A stretch of 64,000 nt of DNA from Amycolatopsis oliviviridis (GCF_014654365.1 NZ_BNAY01000010.1:124001-188000); one strand, 5' to 3'; counted from the stretch's first letter, positions 1-10,356 are shown. Program-made: numbers and translations. The notes: a model not told the origin generated them from the letters alone.

Positions 1-1
1 T

Positions 2-841
2 TTCGCCATCGGGCATCCCGGGTCCTGGTTGCCCGCCGTCGTTTCGGGCGCGCTGGGCAGTGTCCTCATCGGACTGTTCATCCGCCGCCAGCGCCGGACC
101 GATCCACCGCTGCTGGATCTCACCCTGTTCCGGGTGCCGGGAGTGCGAGCCGCGGTGGGCGGGATCCTGCTGGTGATGAGCACACTGGTCGGACTCGGCC
201 TGTTGTTCGCCCAGTACCTCCAGGTGGTGCTCGGCCTTTCCCCGACGGCGGCGGCGACCCGGCTGTTGCTGGTGCTGGGCGCGTCGGCCGTCGGCAGCGT
301 GGTGACCCCCTCGCTGCTGGGTCGGTTCGGCAACGCGCGGGTCCGCAGGGCCGGCTTCGCGGTGACAGCGGTGTCCTTGCTGGTCCCGGCCGCCGGACCG
401 GCCGCGCTGACGTCGCCGGTGCTGCTGGGCGCCGGGCTCACGGGACTGGGCCTGGGAATGGCGCTCGCCCTCACGTCGAGCACCGACACCCTGCTTTCGG
501 CGACCTCGGCCGACCAGGCGGGCGGCGCCGCGGCGGTGGAGAAGACGGGTTACGAACTGGGCGCCGGTTTCGGGACGACGGTGTTCGGTTCCTTGGCCGC
601 CGTGGTGTACGCGGGACATCTGACCGTCCCGGCCGGGGTGCTCGAGGCTGCTCGGCAGCTGGCCTTGTCGGGACCCGCTCAAGCGGAGACGGCCGCCTCG
701 GGACTTCCGCCGCAAGTAGCCGGCGAACTGCTCGACGCCGCCCAGGCCGCCTGTACCACCGGCTTGCAGGTGTCGGCGGCGGTCGCCGGTGGGTTGTTCG
801 TCCTGGCCGTCCTCGTCAGCTCGGGCGGGCCTCCTCGGTGA
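2..841 (+). CDS. MFS multidrug exporter, DHA2-like (5' truncated)
   Basis: The reading frame is open from the left edge, so only the C-terminal part (about 280 residues) is present. It shows hydrophobic segments separated by short basic loops, including an RRQRR cytoplasmic loop followed by a PPLLDLTLFR stretch. That arrangement is typical of the middle loop of 14-helix DHA2 (EmrB/QacA-type) drug:H+ antiporters, and the remaining part would carry about six helices. By family, such proteins export drugs or metabolites across the cytoplasmic membrane. The stop codon overlaps the 3' end of the opposite-strand VOC gene by 26 bp. Substrate cannot be inferred. Membrane transporter is confident; the DHA2 subfamily is probable. 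Confidence 0.85.
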   Translation, partial: FAIGHPGSWLPAVVSGALGSVLIGLFIRRQRRTDPPLLDLTLFRVPGVRAAVGGILLVMSTLVGLGLLFAQYLQVVLGLSPTAAATRLLLVLGASAVGSVVTPSLLGRFGNARVRRAGFAVTAVSLLVPAAGPAALTSPVLLGAGLTGLGLGMALALTSSTDTLLSATSADQAGGAAAVEKTGYELGAGFGTTVFGSLAAVVYAGHLTVPAGVLEAARQLALSGPAQAETAASGLPPQVAGELLDAAQAACTTGLQVSAAVAGGLFVLAVLVSSGGPPR

Positions 842-1235
842 ACTGCCCGGCGTACTCCCCCGTCGGCGGGATCTCCTGGATCACGTCGATCAGCACGCCG
901 TTGGGATCCGCGACGATGAAGTGCCGCTGCCCGAATTCCTCACTGCGCAAGGAAAGCTCCTCGGGCAGCCCCGCTTCCCCGACCAGCCGCCGGTGTTCGG
1001 CGTCGACGTCTTCGACCTCGAAGTTCAGCAACAGTCCCTGCACGGGTTCGCCGAACCCGGCGGGAATGGTTTCGTGGCCGGGCGCGAGGATCGCGAGCTC
1101 CCACTCACCGCGCTTGAGGCTGACGTACCAGTCGGCCTCGAACGTGAGCTCGAAGCCGAAGTGGCCACAGTAGAAGTCCCGCGTCTCGGCGATCTTCTCG
1201 GTCATGAGAACGGGATAGAAGCTGGTCAGACGCAT
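816..1235 (-). CDS. VOC (glyoxalase/bleomycin-resistance fold) protein
   Basis: A 139-residue protein with the single-domain VOC pattern: an opening beta strand (MRLTSFYPVLM), the RDFYCGHFGFELTFEADWYVSL segment split over strand and helix, and the closing strand HFIVADPNGVLIDVIQEI. VOC proteins are metal-dependent lyases or dioxygenases, or ligand-binding resistance proteins; the reaction here is unknown. The ATG at 1235 was chosen because an AAGGCGG ribosome site lies just upstream and the fold begins there; an in-frame extension to 1295 would cross the operators. It is divergent from a TetR gene across two operators and is therefore likely repressed by it. Its 3' end overlaps the MFS gene. 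Confidence 0.85.
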   Translation of the reverse strand: MRLTSFYPVLMTEKIAETRDFYCGHFGFELTFEADWYVSLKRGEWELAILAPGHETIPAGFGEPVQGLLLNFEVEDVDAEHRRLVGEAGLPEELSLRSEEFGQRHFIVADPNGVLIDVIQEIPPTGEYAGQFTEEARPS

Positions 1236-1260
1236 GGTGCCGCCTTGTCTCGCAAACAAT

Positions 1261-1307
1261 ACCGACCGTCGGTTTGTTTTTACGACGTTAGCCAACCGAC
1301 GGTCGGT
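1261..1307. promoter_or_regulatory. Twin TetR operators in the VOC/TetR divergent promoter
   Basis: Two 13-bp palindromes of the form ACCGAC-N-GTCGGT lie at 1261-1273 and 1295-1307, centred 34 bp apart. Their 15-bp flanked forms are also exact inverted copies of each other. They fill the gap between the two divergent genes and lie close to the TetR start, which suggests autoregulation plus control of the VOC gene (inference). Confidence 0.8.
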
Positions 1308-1324
1308 ATGTCAAGATTCCGGAC

Positions 1325-1909
1325 ATGGCCCGCACGAAGCAGCAACAACGCGAAGAGACGATGGAGGCGCTGACCGCCACCGCCCGGCGGCTGTTCGCCG
1401 AACACGGGTACGGCAAGGTCGGCCTGGAGACCATCGCGCAGACCGCGGGCGTGAGCAAAGGCGCGCTCTACCACCACTTCAGCAGCAAGGCCGACCTGTT
1501 CCGGCACGTACTCGGCGTCGTGCAGCAAGACGTCGGCGAGCAGATCGCGCGGGCCGCGGACGCCTCGCCCGACTCATGGACGGGACTGCTGGCGGGATGC
1601 CGCGCGTTCCTCGCCGCGGCGACCGATCCGGAGACGCAGCAGATCATGCTGCTGGACGGTCCGTCGGTGGTCGGCTGGCAGGACTGGCGCGAACTGGACG
1701 AGGAGGCTTCCGCCCGGCACCTCGCCGAAGCGCTGACCGGGCTGATGACCGAGGGCCTCCTGGCGAAGCGGCCCGTCGAACCGTTGGTGCGCCTGCTTTC
1801 CGGCGCGATGAACGAGGCCGCGGTCTGGCTGGCCCACTCCCCCGACCCCCAAGCCGACCTCGCCACGACCATGGACACGCTCACGCCGATGATCGAAGCA
1901 CTGCGCTGA
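1325..1909 (+). CDS. TetR-family transcriptional regulator
   Basis: A 194-residue protein with the canonical TetR N terminus: TARRLFAEHGYGKVGLETIA, then the recognition helix GVSKGALYHHFSSKADLF (residues about 20-65). The C-terminal ligand domain is of the type that ends in an AVWLAHSPDP segment. It is divergent from the VOC gene, with two ACCGAC-N-GTCGGT palindromes 18-64 bp upstream of its ATG, so it is probably a repressor of both. The inducing ligand is unknown. The start has in-frame support and no better upstream alternative. Confidence 0.93.
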   Translation: MARTKQQQREETMEALTATARRLFAEHGYGKVGLETIAQTAGVSKGALYHHFSSKADLFRHVLGVVQQDVGEQIARAADASPDSWTGLLAGCRAFLAAATDPETQQIMLLDGPSVVGWQDWRELDEEASARHLAEALTGLMTEGLLAKRPVEPLVRLLSGAMNEAAVWLAHSPDPQADLATTMDTLTPMIEALR

Positions 1910-2118
1910 GCGAGACTGTTGAGCTTCAGAGCTGCCGCCCAACGCGAAAGGCCCCACTCAGTGGTGGACTGTAAACGAGCGGTGTAGCTCCCAATCCTGG
2001 AAGCGCATCTGATGACCGGCGTGGAGAACGCCGAGGACTCGATGCCCGCGCCCGGCCTGGACGGCCCGGATGAGCGGCTCGTCGCGCAGTTGCCGAGCCG
2101 TGCCAAGCCGTCGGGTGA
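1910..2118. other. Intergenic, no gene seen
   Basis: Between the TetR stop and the IS30 remnant I find no credible reading frame, RNA gene or strong hairpin. It may hold unrecognisable insertion-sequence debris. Confidence 0.4.
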
Positions 2119-2382
2119 ATCGAGACCTTGGCCGAGCGGCGTACTCGATTCGTCATGCTGGCGCGCATTCCTCACGATCGCACAGCCGAGAATGTGGCCC
2201 TACGGTCGGCCGCAAAGATGCCGGTGTACTTTTGCGATCCGCGCTCACCCTGGCGACGCGGCAGCAATGAGAACACCAAGGGATATCTGCGCCAGTAGCT
2301 CCCCAAAGGAGCCGACCTATCCGGGTATACCCAGGACGAACTCGATGCCATCACATACGGACTCTACGACCGGCCACGGCAA
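2119..2382 (+). pseudogene. IS30-family transposase remnant (internally deleted, stop codon)
   Basis: One forward frame reads TLAERRTRFVML, then IPHDRTAENVA, then jumps to MPVYFCDPRSPWRRGSNENT and continues PKGADLSGYTQDELDAI to DRPRQ. These are the ordered catalytic-domain landmarks of IS30-family DDE transposases (the ERxTRFVML strand, the FCDPHSPWQRGSNENTN block with its catalytic Glu, and the PKGTDLS and RPRKTLG tail). The part between the first two blocks is missing in frame, and a TAG stop sits at 2296-2298. No start, N-terminal HTH domain or terminal inverted repeats are visible. It is a dead fragment next to the toxin gene. Confidence 0.8.
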
Positions 2383-2483
2383 ATGACACGACCTCACCTC
2401 GGAAGTCTTCAAACCTTGTTCACTATGCCTTTGACCTGCTTGTATACCCCTTAAGCGATCTTGCTTGAGGGGGTGAAAGCAAA

Positions 2484-3224
2484 ATGGCAGTCGAAGACCT
2501 GGTCCGAGCTGTGACCGGAGCGATCGCCAAGCTGCCCACGGCCCAGCTTGAACAAGTGAGCCAAGCACTGCAAGAAGCGCACGGCACTCTTGCGAGGGTT
2601 ACCGAAGGCACGTTCGACCCCGACGCGAAGCAAGCCGTCGCCGTCCTTGGCAGTGGCGTCGAGGGTGCAGGACTCGTACATCAAGCGGTCGAGGGTGCGC
2701 GGCAAGCGCTTCAAAGGTACCTCGGCAAGCTCGGCAGCGTCGAAGCTCCAGCCGCACCTCCCAGCTGGCGGGAACCGGCCGCAGTGAGCGACGAGCCAAC
2801 GAAGCCGCGGGCGCTCACCCCGGCCAAGCTGGCACAGCTGCGTGCTGAGCTTCCGCCGCCGGTTCCAAGACCCAACCCCGAGAGTAAGAAGACCCACGGC
2901 CGATGGATCGACGCTCAGGGCAACGTGCAGCAGACAGTGAGCGGCGATGATGAGCAGTCCGCGATCGCCTGGCAGCTGCTGCAAAAAGCCGGGCTGCCGC
3001 CAAACCGCAAGCCGGTCGTGACGACACACGTTGAGGCGAAAGTGGCCACCCAAATGATCAAGAGCGAGCAGCAGCACGCCGAGTTGGTACTAAATAATCG
3101 GCCTTGCGTAGGCCCTTTGGGCTGCGACACTCTCTTGCCGGTGTTGCTCCCCGAGGGCTACTCCGTCACCGTGTACGGTCCCGAAGGCTTCACCGAGACC
3201 TTTGAAGGAGGCGAGCAGTGGTAA
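2484..3224 (+). CDS. DddA/SCP1.201-like nucleic-acid cytidine deaminase toxin
   Basis: 246 residues. The N-terminal 90 residues are helical and resemble a small WXG-like or adaptor segment. A Pro-rich linker (about 95-130) follows. From about 138 comes a deaminase domain: H182-V-E184 (zinc ligand and catalytic Glu), then PC208-x5-C214 followed by LLPVLLPEGYSVTVYGPEG. The HVE plus PCxxxxxC...LLPE layout is that of the SCP1.201-like family containing the double-stranded DNA deaminase DddA. Expected activity is cytosine deamination in DNA of a competitor (known for DddA, inferred here). There is no signal peptide; a type VII or contact-dependent route is possible but no secretion genes are nearby. 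Start: ATG with GAGGGGG upstream. The stop overlaps the immunity gene by 7 bp. Confidence 0.82.
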   Translation: MAVEDLVRAVTGAIAKLPTAQLEQVSQALQEAHGTLARVTEGTFDPDAKQAVAVLGSGVEGAGLVHQAVEGARQALQRYLGKLGSVEAPAAPPSWREPAAVSDEPTKPRALTPAKLAQLRAELPPPVPRPNPESKKTHGRWIDAQGNVQQTVSGDDEQSAIAWQLLQKAGLPPNRKPVVTTHVEAKVATQMIKSEQQHAELVLNNRPCVGPLGCDTLLPVLLPEGYSVTVYGPEGFTETFEGGEQW

Positions 3225-3634
3225 CGCTCGACGTTTGGTACGACCAAACACCGAAAGACGAGGACGGCAACGTCGCCATTCGCGTTGCGACGGCCGCCGA
3301 GCTCGACGCCTTGCTCGACCGTATTTTGAAGGAGACGGAGGAGCACGCTGCTTCCCCGATGATCCAGGTCGCCATCTCCGGCATGAAGCGCTCGCCGGTG
3401 CTCGAGGTCGGCCTCGGCCAGAAGAAGGGCTTCATCGGGTACACCTCGCGCACCGAAGGCGGCTGGACTCAGGGCGATGGCGACCCCAACACGATGGTCG
3501 ACTACATCTACATGGGCAACCACTCGCAGGTACAGGCCAGCGTGGAGGTGCCAATGAGCACGGTGCGGGCGGGGTTGCATGAGTTCTTGGGGAGCGGAGA
3601 GCGACCGAGAATGGTAATAGACCAGCAACCCTAG
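3218..3634 (+). CDS. Imm1-family immunity protein
   Basis: 138 residues, GTG start at 3218 with GGAGG upstream inside the toxin 3' end, so the two genes are translationally coupled. The sequence has the Imm1 hallmarks: an acidic N-terminal strand, AAELDALLDRIL helix, DPNTMVDYIYMGNHSQVQ and the closing VPMSTVRAGLHEFLGSGERP segment. Imm1 proteins are common cognate immunity factors of deaminase-type polymorphic toxins in actinobacteria. The inferred role is to bind and neutralise the upstream deaminase in the cytoplasm. Confidence 0.82.
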   Translation: MVTLDVWYDQTPKDEDGNVAIRVATAAELDALLDRILKETEEHAASPMIQVAISGMKRSPVLEVGLGQKKGFIGYTSRTEGGWTQGDGDPNTMVDYIYMGNHSQVQASVEVPMSTVRAGLHEFLGSGERPRMVIDQQP

Positions 3635-3927
3635 GCATTATTGTCGAGCAACGCTTCGCTCTCGTCCGGCTGTCTCCCGACGTTGTCGCCACCCTGGAGC
3701 TGTTTGCCGATCCTCAAGGCTTCTACAAGCGCGGGTAGCACCAGCATCAAGAAGACCATGGCCAAGCTGGTGTTCACCACCCTCCAACTCGACGCCCACG
3801 ACCCAGACGACAGAAGCCTTGACGTCCGTGTCGGACGTCAAGAACTGAGCGAGGGCATCGCCAGCTCAGTCGAAGCAGGGAGCACCTCTGGTTCGACATA
3901 CGCCGTCATCAGCACACCAGCCTCACA
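3635..3927. other. Intergenic; possible decayed coding fragment
   Basis: Frame +1 from about 3620 to 3738 reads ALVRLSPDVVATLELFADP, ending in YKRG and a stop, which looks protein-like but has no start and no family I recognise. A second piece around 3757-3900 (LVFTTLQLDAHDPDDRSLD) is equally unplaced. It may be immunity-gene debris; I would not call a gene here. Confidence 0.3.
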
Positions 3928-3971
3928 CAGCAAACGAGACCCCACCCTGGAGGGTGGGGTCTCGTTTGCTG
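3928..3971. terminator. 21-bp hairpin terminator after the tRNA pair
   Basis: Perfect inverted repeat: arms 3928-3948 and 3951-3971 with a two-base centre. The distal stem (AGCAAACGAG) is AT-richer than the GC core, so in both directions the hairpin ends in TTTGCT. It lies downstream of both minus-strand tRNAs and of the plus-strand toxin/immunity pair, so it probably works bidirectionally. Confidence 0.85.
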
Positions 3972-4034
3972 ATGCGACCGAAGCGGAACCACTCACCGCT
4001 GTCCTTTCGGACGTTGGTTCAGGCAGGGCCGCTT

Positions 4035-4109
4035 TGGTGGGCGATACTGGGATCGAACCAGTGACCTCTTCGGTGTGAACGAAGCGCTCTCCCCCTGAGC
4101 TAATCGCCC
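4035..4109 (-). tRNA. tRNA-Val (anticodon CAC)
   Basis: The reverse strand folds as a cloverleaf: acceptor GGGCGAT paired with ATCGCCC, D arm TAGCTCAGGGGGAGAGC, anticodon stem CTTCG/CGAAG with loop TTCACAC (anticodon CAC, reading GTG), T arm with GTTCGATCC. Discriminator A is at 4038 and a genome-encoded CCA extends to 4035. It is followed on the same strand by the 3928-3971 hairpin. Confidence 0.97.
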
Positions 4110-4145
4110 GCGGTACGAACTCCGGTTCACTGGAGGAAGTGAACC

Positions 4146-4220
4146 TGGTGCGCGATACTGGGATTGAACCAGTGACCTCTTCCGTGTCAGGGAAGCGCTC
4201 TCCCGCTGAGCTAAACGCGC
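4146..4220 (-). tRNA. tRNA-Val (anticodon GAC)
   Basis: Cloverleaf on the reverse strand: acceptor GCGCGTT with ATCGCGC, anticodon stem CTTCC/GGAAG and loop CTGACAC (anticodon GAC, reading GTC), T loop GTTCAATCC. CCA is encoded (4146-4148). The acceptor stem has one U6-U67 mismatch that the neighbouring Val tRNA lacks. It lies 36 bp upstream of the CAC isoacceptor, and the two are probably co-transcribed. Confidence 0.96.
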
Positions 4221-4301
4221 GTGATGTAGTTGTTCGTACGAGAGATACCTTAGCGGACCCCGTTCCCGGGCCGTCACAGGGGGTTGCTTATCCGCGAGGG
4301 C

Positions 4302-6146
4302 TCAGGGTTTCGGCAGCCGCGAGGCGATCGAGCCCGCGATCTCCTTCGCCCGGTCGCAGGGGCTCGCGCTCCCCTCGCGCGCGAGCAGCCGGACGGCGAC
4401 GTGTTCCGCCTCGCGGTCCGGGAGCGCGCGGTGCTGCCAGGTCACGGCGCAGTTCGAGCCGCCGAACTCCCGGACGCCGCCGGTGATGCCGTTGCCGAGG
4501 TCGACCGGCGTCTCCTCGGGCACGTACGCGCCCCGCTGCAACTCGACGGTCAGCGTGTCCCCGCCACCCACCCACTCGCAGATCCGCAACGTCCGCGGCG
4601 CGGACTGCGCGTTGGGCACGTTCTTCCCGATGACAGCCGGATCCGCGACCGCGCACGGGTCGAGCGGGAGGATGCTCGCCTGCTCGCCGGGGCGGTCGAC
4701 CTCGTGCGTGCGCAGCCGGGTGAGGGCCGCACTCAGCATGTCGTCGGCGGCCTTGCAGGGATCACCTTCGCGGCCCGGATGGGAGACGACGACGCCGAGC
4801 CGCCGGTCCGCCGGCAACTGGGCGATCGAGTCGCATCCGCCGCTGACCGTGCTGCGCAGCAACGGAACGCCCTCGGCGGTGCGGTCGGTTCGTTCGAGAC
4901 TGCTGGCCGTCACGCCTTCGCCGAGCCGGACTTCGAAGGTGACACCCTTGAGGCCGGTGTACTTGCAGCGGGCCGGGTAGCTCGAATCCGTCTCCGCCTT
5001 CAGGGTGCCGAACTCCTGCACGAACCGGCCCGCGAGCACCTTGCACGGATCCACCAGGCGTAAGCGTTCCGCGCTGAGCGCCTCGGTCGCCGCCAGCGAA
5101 GTCGTTCCGGGACTCTCGGGTTTGGCGTAGCGGGCGACGGAGAGGCCGAGCGCCACGATCCCGGCGACCAGCAGCAGGACGACCCCGGCCAGCGAGCCGA
5201 ACAGAATCTTCTTCGTCCGCGGCGCCATCTTCTTCGGCGGTGGCCGCCAGATCGGCAGCGGCAGGGCCAGTACCGAGCGTACTTCGGCGTCCTGCTGCTG
5301 GATCCGGGCGTGCACGGCGGGCGGCCAGGGCCGCGCACCCGGCGGCACGGGGCCGAGGTGGTCCAGGATCTGTTCCGGGGTCGGCCTCCGTGCGGGGTCT
5401 TTGGCCAGGCACGGTTCGGCGAGCCGCCGGATCTCGTCCGGGACTTCACTGAAGTCCGCGGCGGTGTGCACGACGTTATACAGCGTCTGCGGTGCGGTCG
5501 GGCCGGTGAACGGGCCGCGTCCGGTGGCCGCCATGACCAGGATCGCGCCGAGGGAGAACACGTCGCTCGCGACGGTGACCTGTCCGCTTCCCGCCTGTTC
5601 CGGGGACATGAACGCGGGCGAGCCGATGATCGCGCCCGTCCCGGTGAGTTCCTGTGCTTCCTCCACCGCCCGCGCGATGCCGAAGTCGATCACCCTGGGG
5701 CCGTCACTCGTCAGGATGATGTTGCTGGGTTTGAGGTCGCGGTGGATCAGCCCGGCGCGGTGGATCTCGGTCAGCGCGGCGGCGAGCCCGGACGCCAGCA
5801 GCCGGACCGACTCGGCGGGCAGCGGCCCGGCGGCGTCCACCGCTTCCTTCAACGACGGCCCGGTGACGAAGACCGAAGCGAGCCACGGGGTTTCCGCTTC
5901 GGCGTCGGCGTCCATGACCGCGGCGGTGTACGCACCGGAGACCAGCCGCGAGGTGGCGACCTCGCGGCGGAACCGTTCGCGGAAACGCGGATCGTGCGCG
6001 AACTGGGCGTGCAGCTGCTTGACCGCGACGAGCCTGCCGTCCGGGGCCAGGCCGAGCACCACCCGGCCCATGCCGCCCTCACCGAGTTCGGCGATGATCC
6101 GGTACGGGCCGATCTGGCGGGGTTCGCCGGGGTTCAACGGTTTCAC
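4302..6146 (-). CDS. Membrane Ser/Thr protein kinase (PknB-like), second of tandem pair
   Basis: 614 residues. Kinase domain at about 14-265: glycine loop GEGGMGRV (22-29), ATP-binding Lys43, catalytic loop HRDLKPSN (D137), DFG (154-156), activation segment ending SPEQ. A Pro/Lys-rich juxtamembrane stretch precedes one transmembrane helix (about 313-338), then an extracellular region with two cysteine-containing modules, each opening with DPC (as in DUF3558-type domains). It phosphorylates cytoplasmic targets in response to an unknown extracellular cue. GTG start at 6146, 9 bp after the preceding kinase stop, so the two form an operon, probably with the upstream ATPase. It closely matches that neighbour over the kinase and the sensor layout, indicating a tandem duplication. 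Confidence 0.93.
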   Translation of the reverse strand: MKPLNPGEPRQIGPYRIIAELGEGGMGRVVLGLAPDGRLVAVKQLHAQFAHDPRFRERFRREVATSRLVSGAYTAAVMDADAEAETPWLASVFVTGPSLKEAVDAAGPLPAESVRLLASGLAAALTEIHRAGLIHRDLKPSNIILTSDGPRVIDFGIARAVEEAQELTGTGAIIGSPAFMSPEQAGSGQVTVASDVFSLGAILVMAATGRGPFTGPTAPQTLYNVVHTAADFSEVPDEIRRLAEPCLAKDPARRPTPEQILDHLGPVPPGARPWPPAVHARIQQQDAEVRSVLALPLPIWRPPPKKMAPRTKKILFGSLAGVVLLLVAGIVALGLSVARYAKPESPGTTSLAATEALSAERLRLVDPCKVLAGRFVQEFGTLKAETDSSYPARCKYTGLKGVTFEVRLGEGVTASSLERTDRTAEGVPLLRSTVSGGCDSIAQLPADRRLGVVVSHPGREGDPCKAADDMLSAALTRLRTHEVDRPGEQASILPLDPCAVADPAVIGKNVPNAQSAPRTLRICEWVGGGDTLTVELQRGAYVPEETPVDLGNGITGGVREFGGSNCAVTWQHRALPDREAEHVAVRLLAREGSASPCDRAKEIAGSIASRLPKP

Positions 6147-6155
6147 TGATCAGCC

Positions 6156-8039
6156 CTACGGTTTCGGGAGTTTCGGCAGCAACGCCTCGGCGAAGCCCTT
6201 CGCCTTGTCGCAGGCCTGGGCGGCGGTCAGTTTCGTCCCGCTCGTGCCGAACGTCAGCTCGATGTTCTCGCCTTCGCGGTCGCTGATCGGCCGGTGCTGC
6301 CAGGTCAGCGAGCAGGTCGAGCGCGCGACGCCGTCGTCCGCCTCGGCCAGGAACACGGTCTTGCCGCCGATGTCCAGCGTCGCGGTGTTCGAGTAGTAGG
6401 AGTCCTTCGACTGGACCGGCGGATAGCTCTTCAGGAGCTTCAGCCGCAGACTGCCCGCCGCGTCGTACCGACATTCGTGCAAATGCTCGCGAACGGCTTC
6501 GACAACCGGCCCGATCAGCCGATCGGCGGTCGCCGGGCCGACCAGCGCGCACGGATCCAGCGGGGCCAGCGTGCCCGCCGGCAGCTCGCGTTCCTGGCCA
6601 CCCGCCCTGATCCGTTTCACCGCGTCGGTCAGTGCGGCTTTCACCACCGAGCACGCCTCGTCCTTTGTGGACATCGAATTGATCCGGGCGCTCAGGCCGG
6701 TGTTCTGCACGCCGGTGACGGGTACGGAGACCCCGCAGGAGTCGTCGGTTCCCTTGAGGGTCAGGGGAAGTCCTTCGAGTTGGCCACTCGGCTCGCCGTC
6801 GACGAGGCCGCCGCCGATGGTCAGGTCCAGCCATTTGCCCGCGGGCGAGGCGTACGTGCACGAGTCGAAGTCGACGGAGTTCTCCTTGCCCAGCTTCCCG
6901 AATCCGGGCACGGAGCGCCCTTCGAGCACCTTGCACAGGTCGACCTTGCGCAGGTTGTCCGGGCCGAGCGGATCCGCGTTGACGGGAGTGGTCTCCGGCA
7001 CGTCCGGGACCGCCGGGCTGCTCGGCGCCGCGACGGCCGGAGGCGGATCGTCCCCGTTCAGCGACACCGCGGCGACGACGCCACCGACGAGCAGCACCAC
7101 GGCGGCCGCGGCGAGTCCCGCGTAGAGGCCACGCCGGGACCGCTTCGGCGGTGGCGGGTTCAGCAGCCGCCGCACCTCGGCCTGCTGGGTCTCGATGAGG
7201 TGCGACACCGCGGGCGGCCACGGAGTGACCATCGGCGGGATCGGGCCCAGCCGCTCCAGCACCCAGGCGGGCGACGGCCGGTCCGCCGGGTTCTTCGCCA
7301 GGCACGGCTCGACGATCTGCCGGAGCTCCGGCGCCAGGTGCCGCAGGTCGGGCTGGACGTGCACGACGTTGTACAGCGTGTGCGGGGTGGACGTCCCGGT
7401 GAAGGGGTTCGACCCGGTCGCGGCCATCACCAGCAGCGCGCCGAAGGAGAACATGTCGCTCGCCGGGGTCAGCGGCTTGCCCTCGGCCTGTTCCGGCGAC
7501 ATGAACCCGGGCGAACCGATCACGGCGCCGGTATGCGTGAGCTCGGAGTCGCCTTCGACGGCGCGGGCGATCCCGAAGTCGATCACCCGGGGGCCATCGC
7601 CGGTGAGGATGACGTTGCCCGGCTTCAGATCCCGGTGGATCAGCCCGGCGCGGTGGATGTCGCCCAGCGCCAGCGCGAGCCCCGCGGCGAGATGCCGGAC
7701 CGCCATCGGCGGCAGCGGCCCGCCCGCGGAGACCGCCTCCGACAGCGCCGGTCCCGGCACGAACACCGAGGCCAGCCATGGCGTCGGCGCGTTCGGGTCG
7801 GCGTCCATGACCGGGGCGGTGTACGCACCGGACACCAGCCGCGACGTCTCGACCTCCCGCCGGAACCGCTCGCGGAAGCCTGGGTCCTGCGCGAAACCCG
7901 GGTGGACCTGCTTGATCGCGACCAGGCGCCCGTCGGACGAGGTCCCGAGCAGCACCCGGCCCATCCCGCCCTCGCCGAGCGCGGCGAACACCCGGTAGCG
8001 CCCCACGCCGGTGGGTTCGCCGGTGTTCAACGGCTTCAC
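6156..8039 (-). CDS. Membrane Ser/Thr protein kinase (PknB-like), first of tandem pair
   Basis: 627 residues. Same plan as the downstream kinase: GEGGMGRV (22-29), Lys43, HRDLKPGN (D137), DFG (154-156), one transmembrane helix (LYAGLAAAAVVLLVGGVV, split into the membrane after a basic RRG), and an extracellular half with two DPC/DLC-type cysteine modules. The GTG at 8039 was chosen because it aligns exactly with the start of the paralogue (MKPLN.GEP); a longer in-frame extension would run into the ATPase gene and has no kinase-like sequence. The 47-bp gap to the upstream ATPase on the same strand suggests co-transcription. No ligand can be named. Confidence 0.93.
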   Translation of the reverse strand: MKPLNTGEPTGVGRYRVFAALGEGGMGRVLLGTSSDGRLVAIKQVHPGFAQDPGFRERFRREVETSRLVSGAYTAPVMDADPNAPTPWLASVFVPGPALSEAVSAGGPLPPMAVRHLAAGLALALGDIHRAGLIHRDLKPGNVILTGDGPRVIDFGIARAVEGDSELTHTGAVIGSPGFMSPEQAEGKPLTPASDMFSFGALLVMAATGSNPFTGTSTPHTLYNVVHVQPDLRHLAPELRQIVEPCLAKNPADRPSPAWVLERLGPIPPMVTPWPPAVSHLIETQQAEVRRLLNPPPPKRSRRGLYAGLAAAAVVLLVGGVVAAVSLNGDDPPPAVAAPSSPAVPDVPETTPVNADPLGPDNLRKVDLCKVLEGRSVPGFGKLGKENSVDFDSCTYASPAGKWLDLTIGGGLVDGEPSGQLEGLPLTLKGTDDSCGVSVPVTGVQNTGLSARINSMSTKDEACSVVKAALTDAVKRIRAGGQERELPAGTLAPLDPCALVGPATADRLIGPVVEAVREHLHECRYDAAGSLRLKLLKSYPPVQSKDSYYSNTATLDIGGKTVFLAEADDGVARSTCSLTWQHRPISDREGENIELTFGTSGTKLTAAQACDKAKGFAEALLPKLPKP

Positions 8040-8086
8040 GAAAGGCCCCCTTGGTCCGGGCGATGGTACAGAACCACCCGGAAGTG

Positions 8087-10321
<2,235 letters not shown>

Positions 10322-10356
10322 TTCGTGGCACTCCCAGGATTCACCAGTGGTTCCTT

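Noticed and set aside
3757..3927. Small gene starting LVFTTLQLDAHD after Imm1
   Set aside because: No ribosome site, no recognisable family, and the frame runs through the terminator hairpin and into the tRNA.
4035..4220. tRNA genes as an attachment site of an integrated element
   Set aside because: No integrase gene and no partial tRNA duplicate was found. Both tRNAs are intact with encoded CCA.
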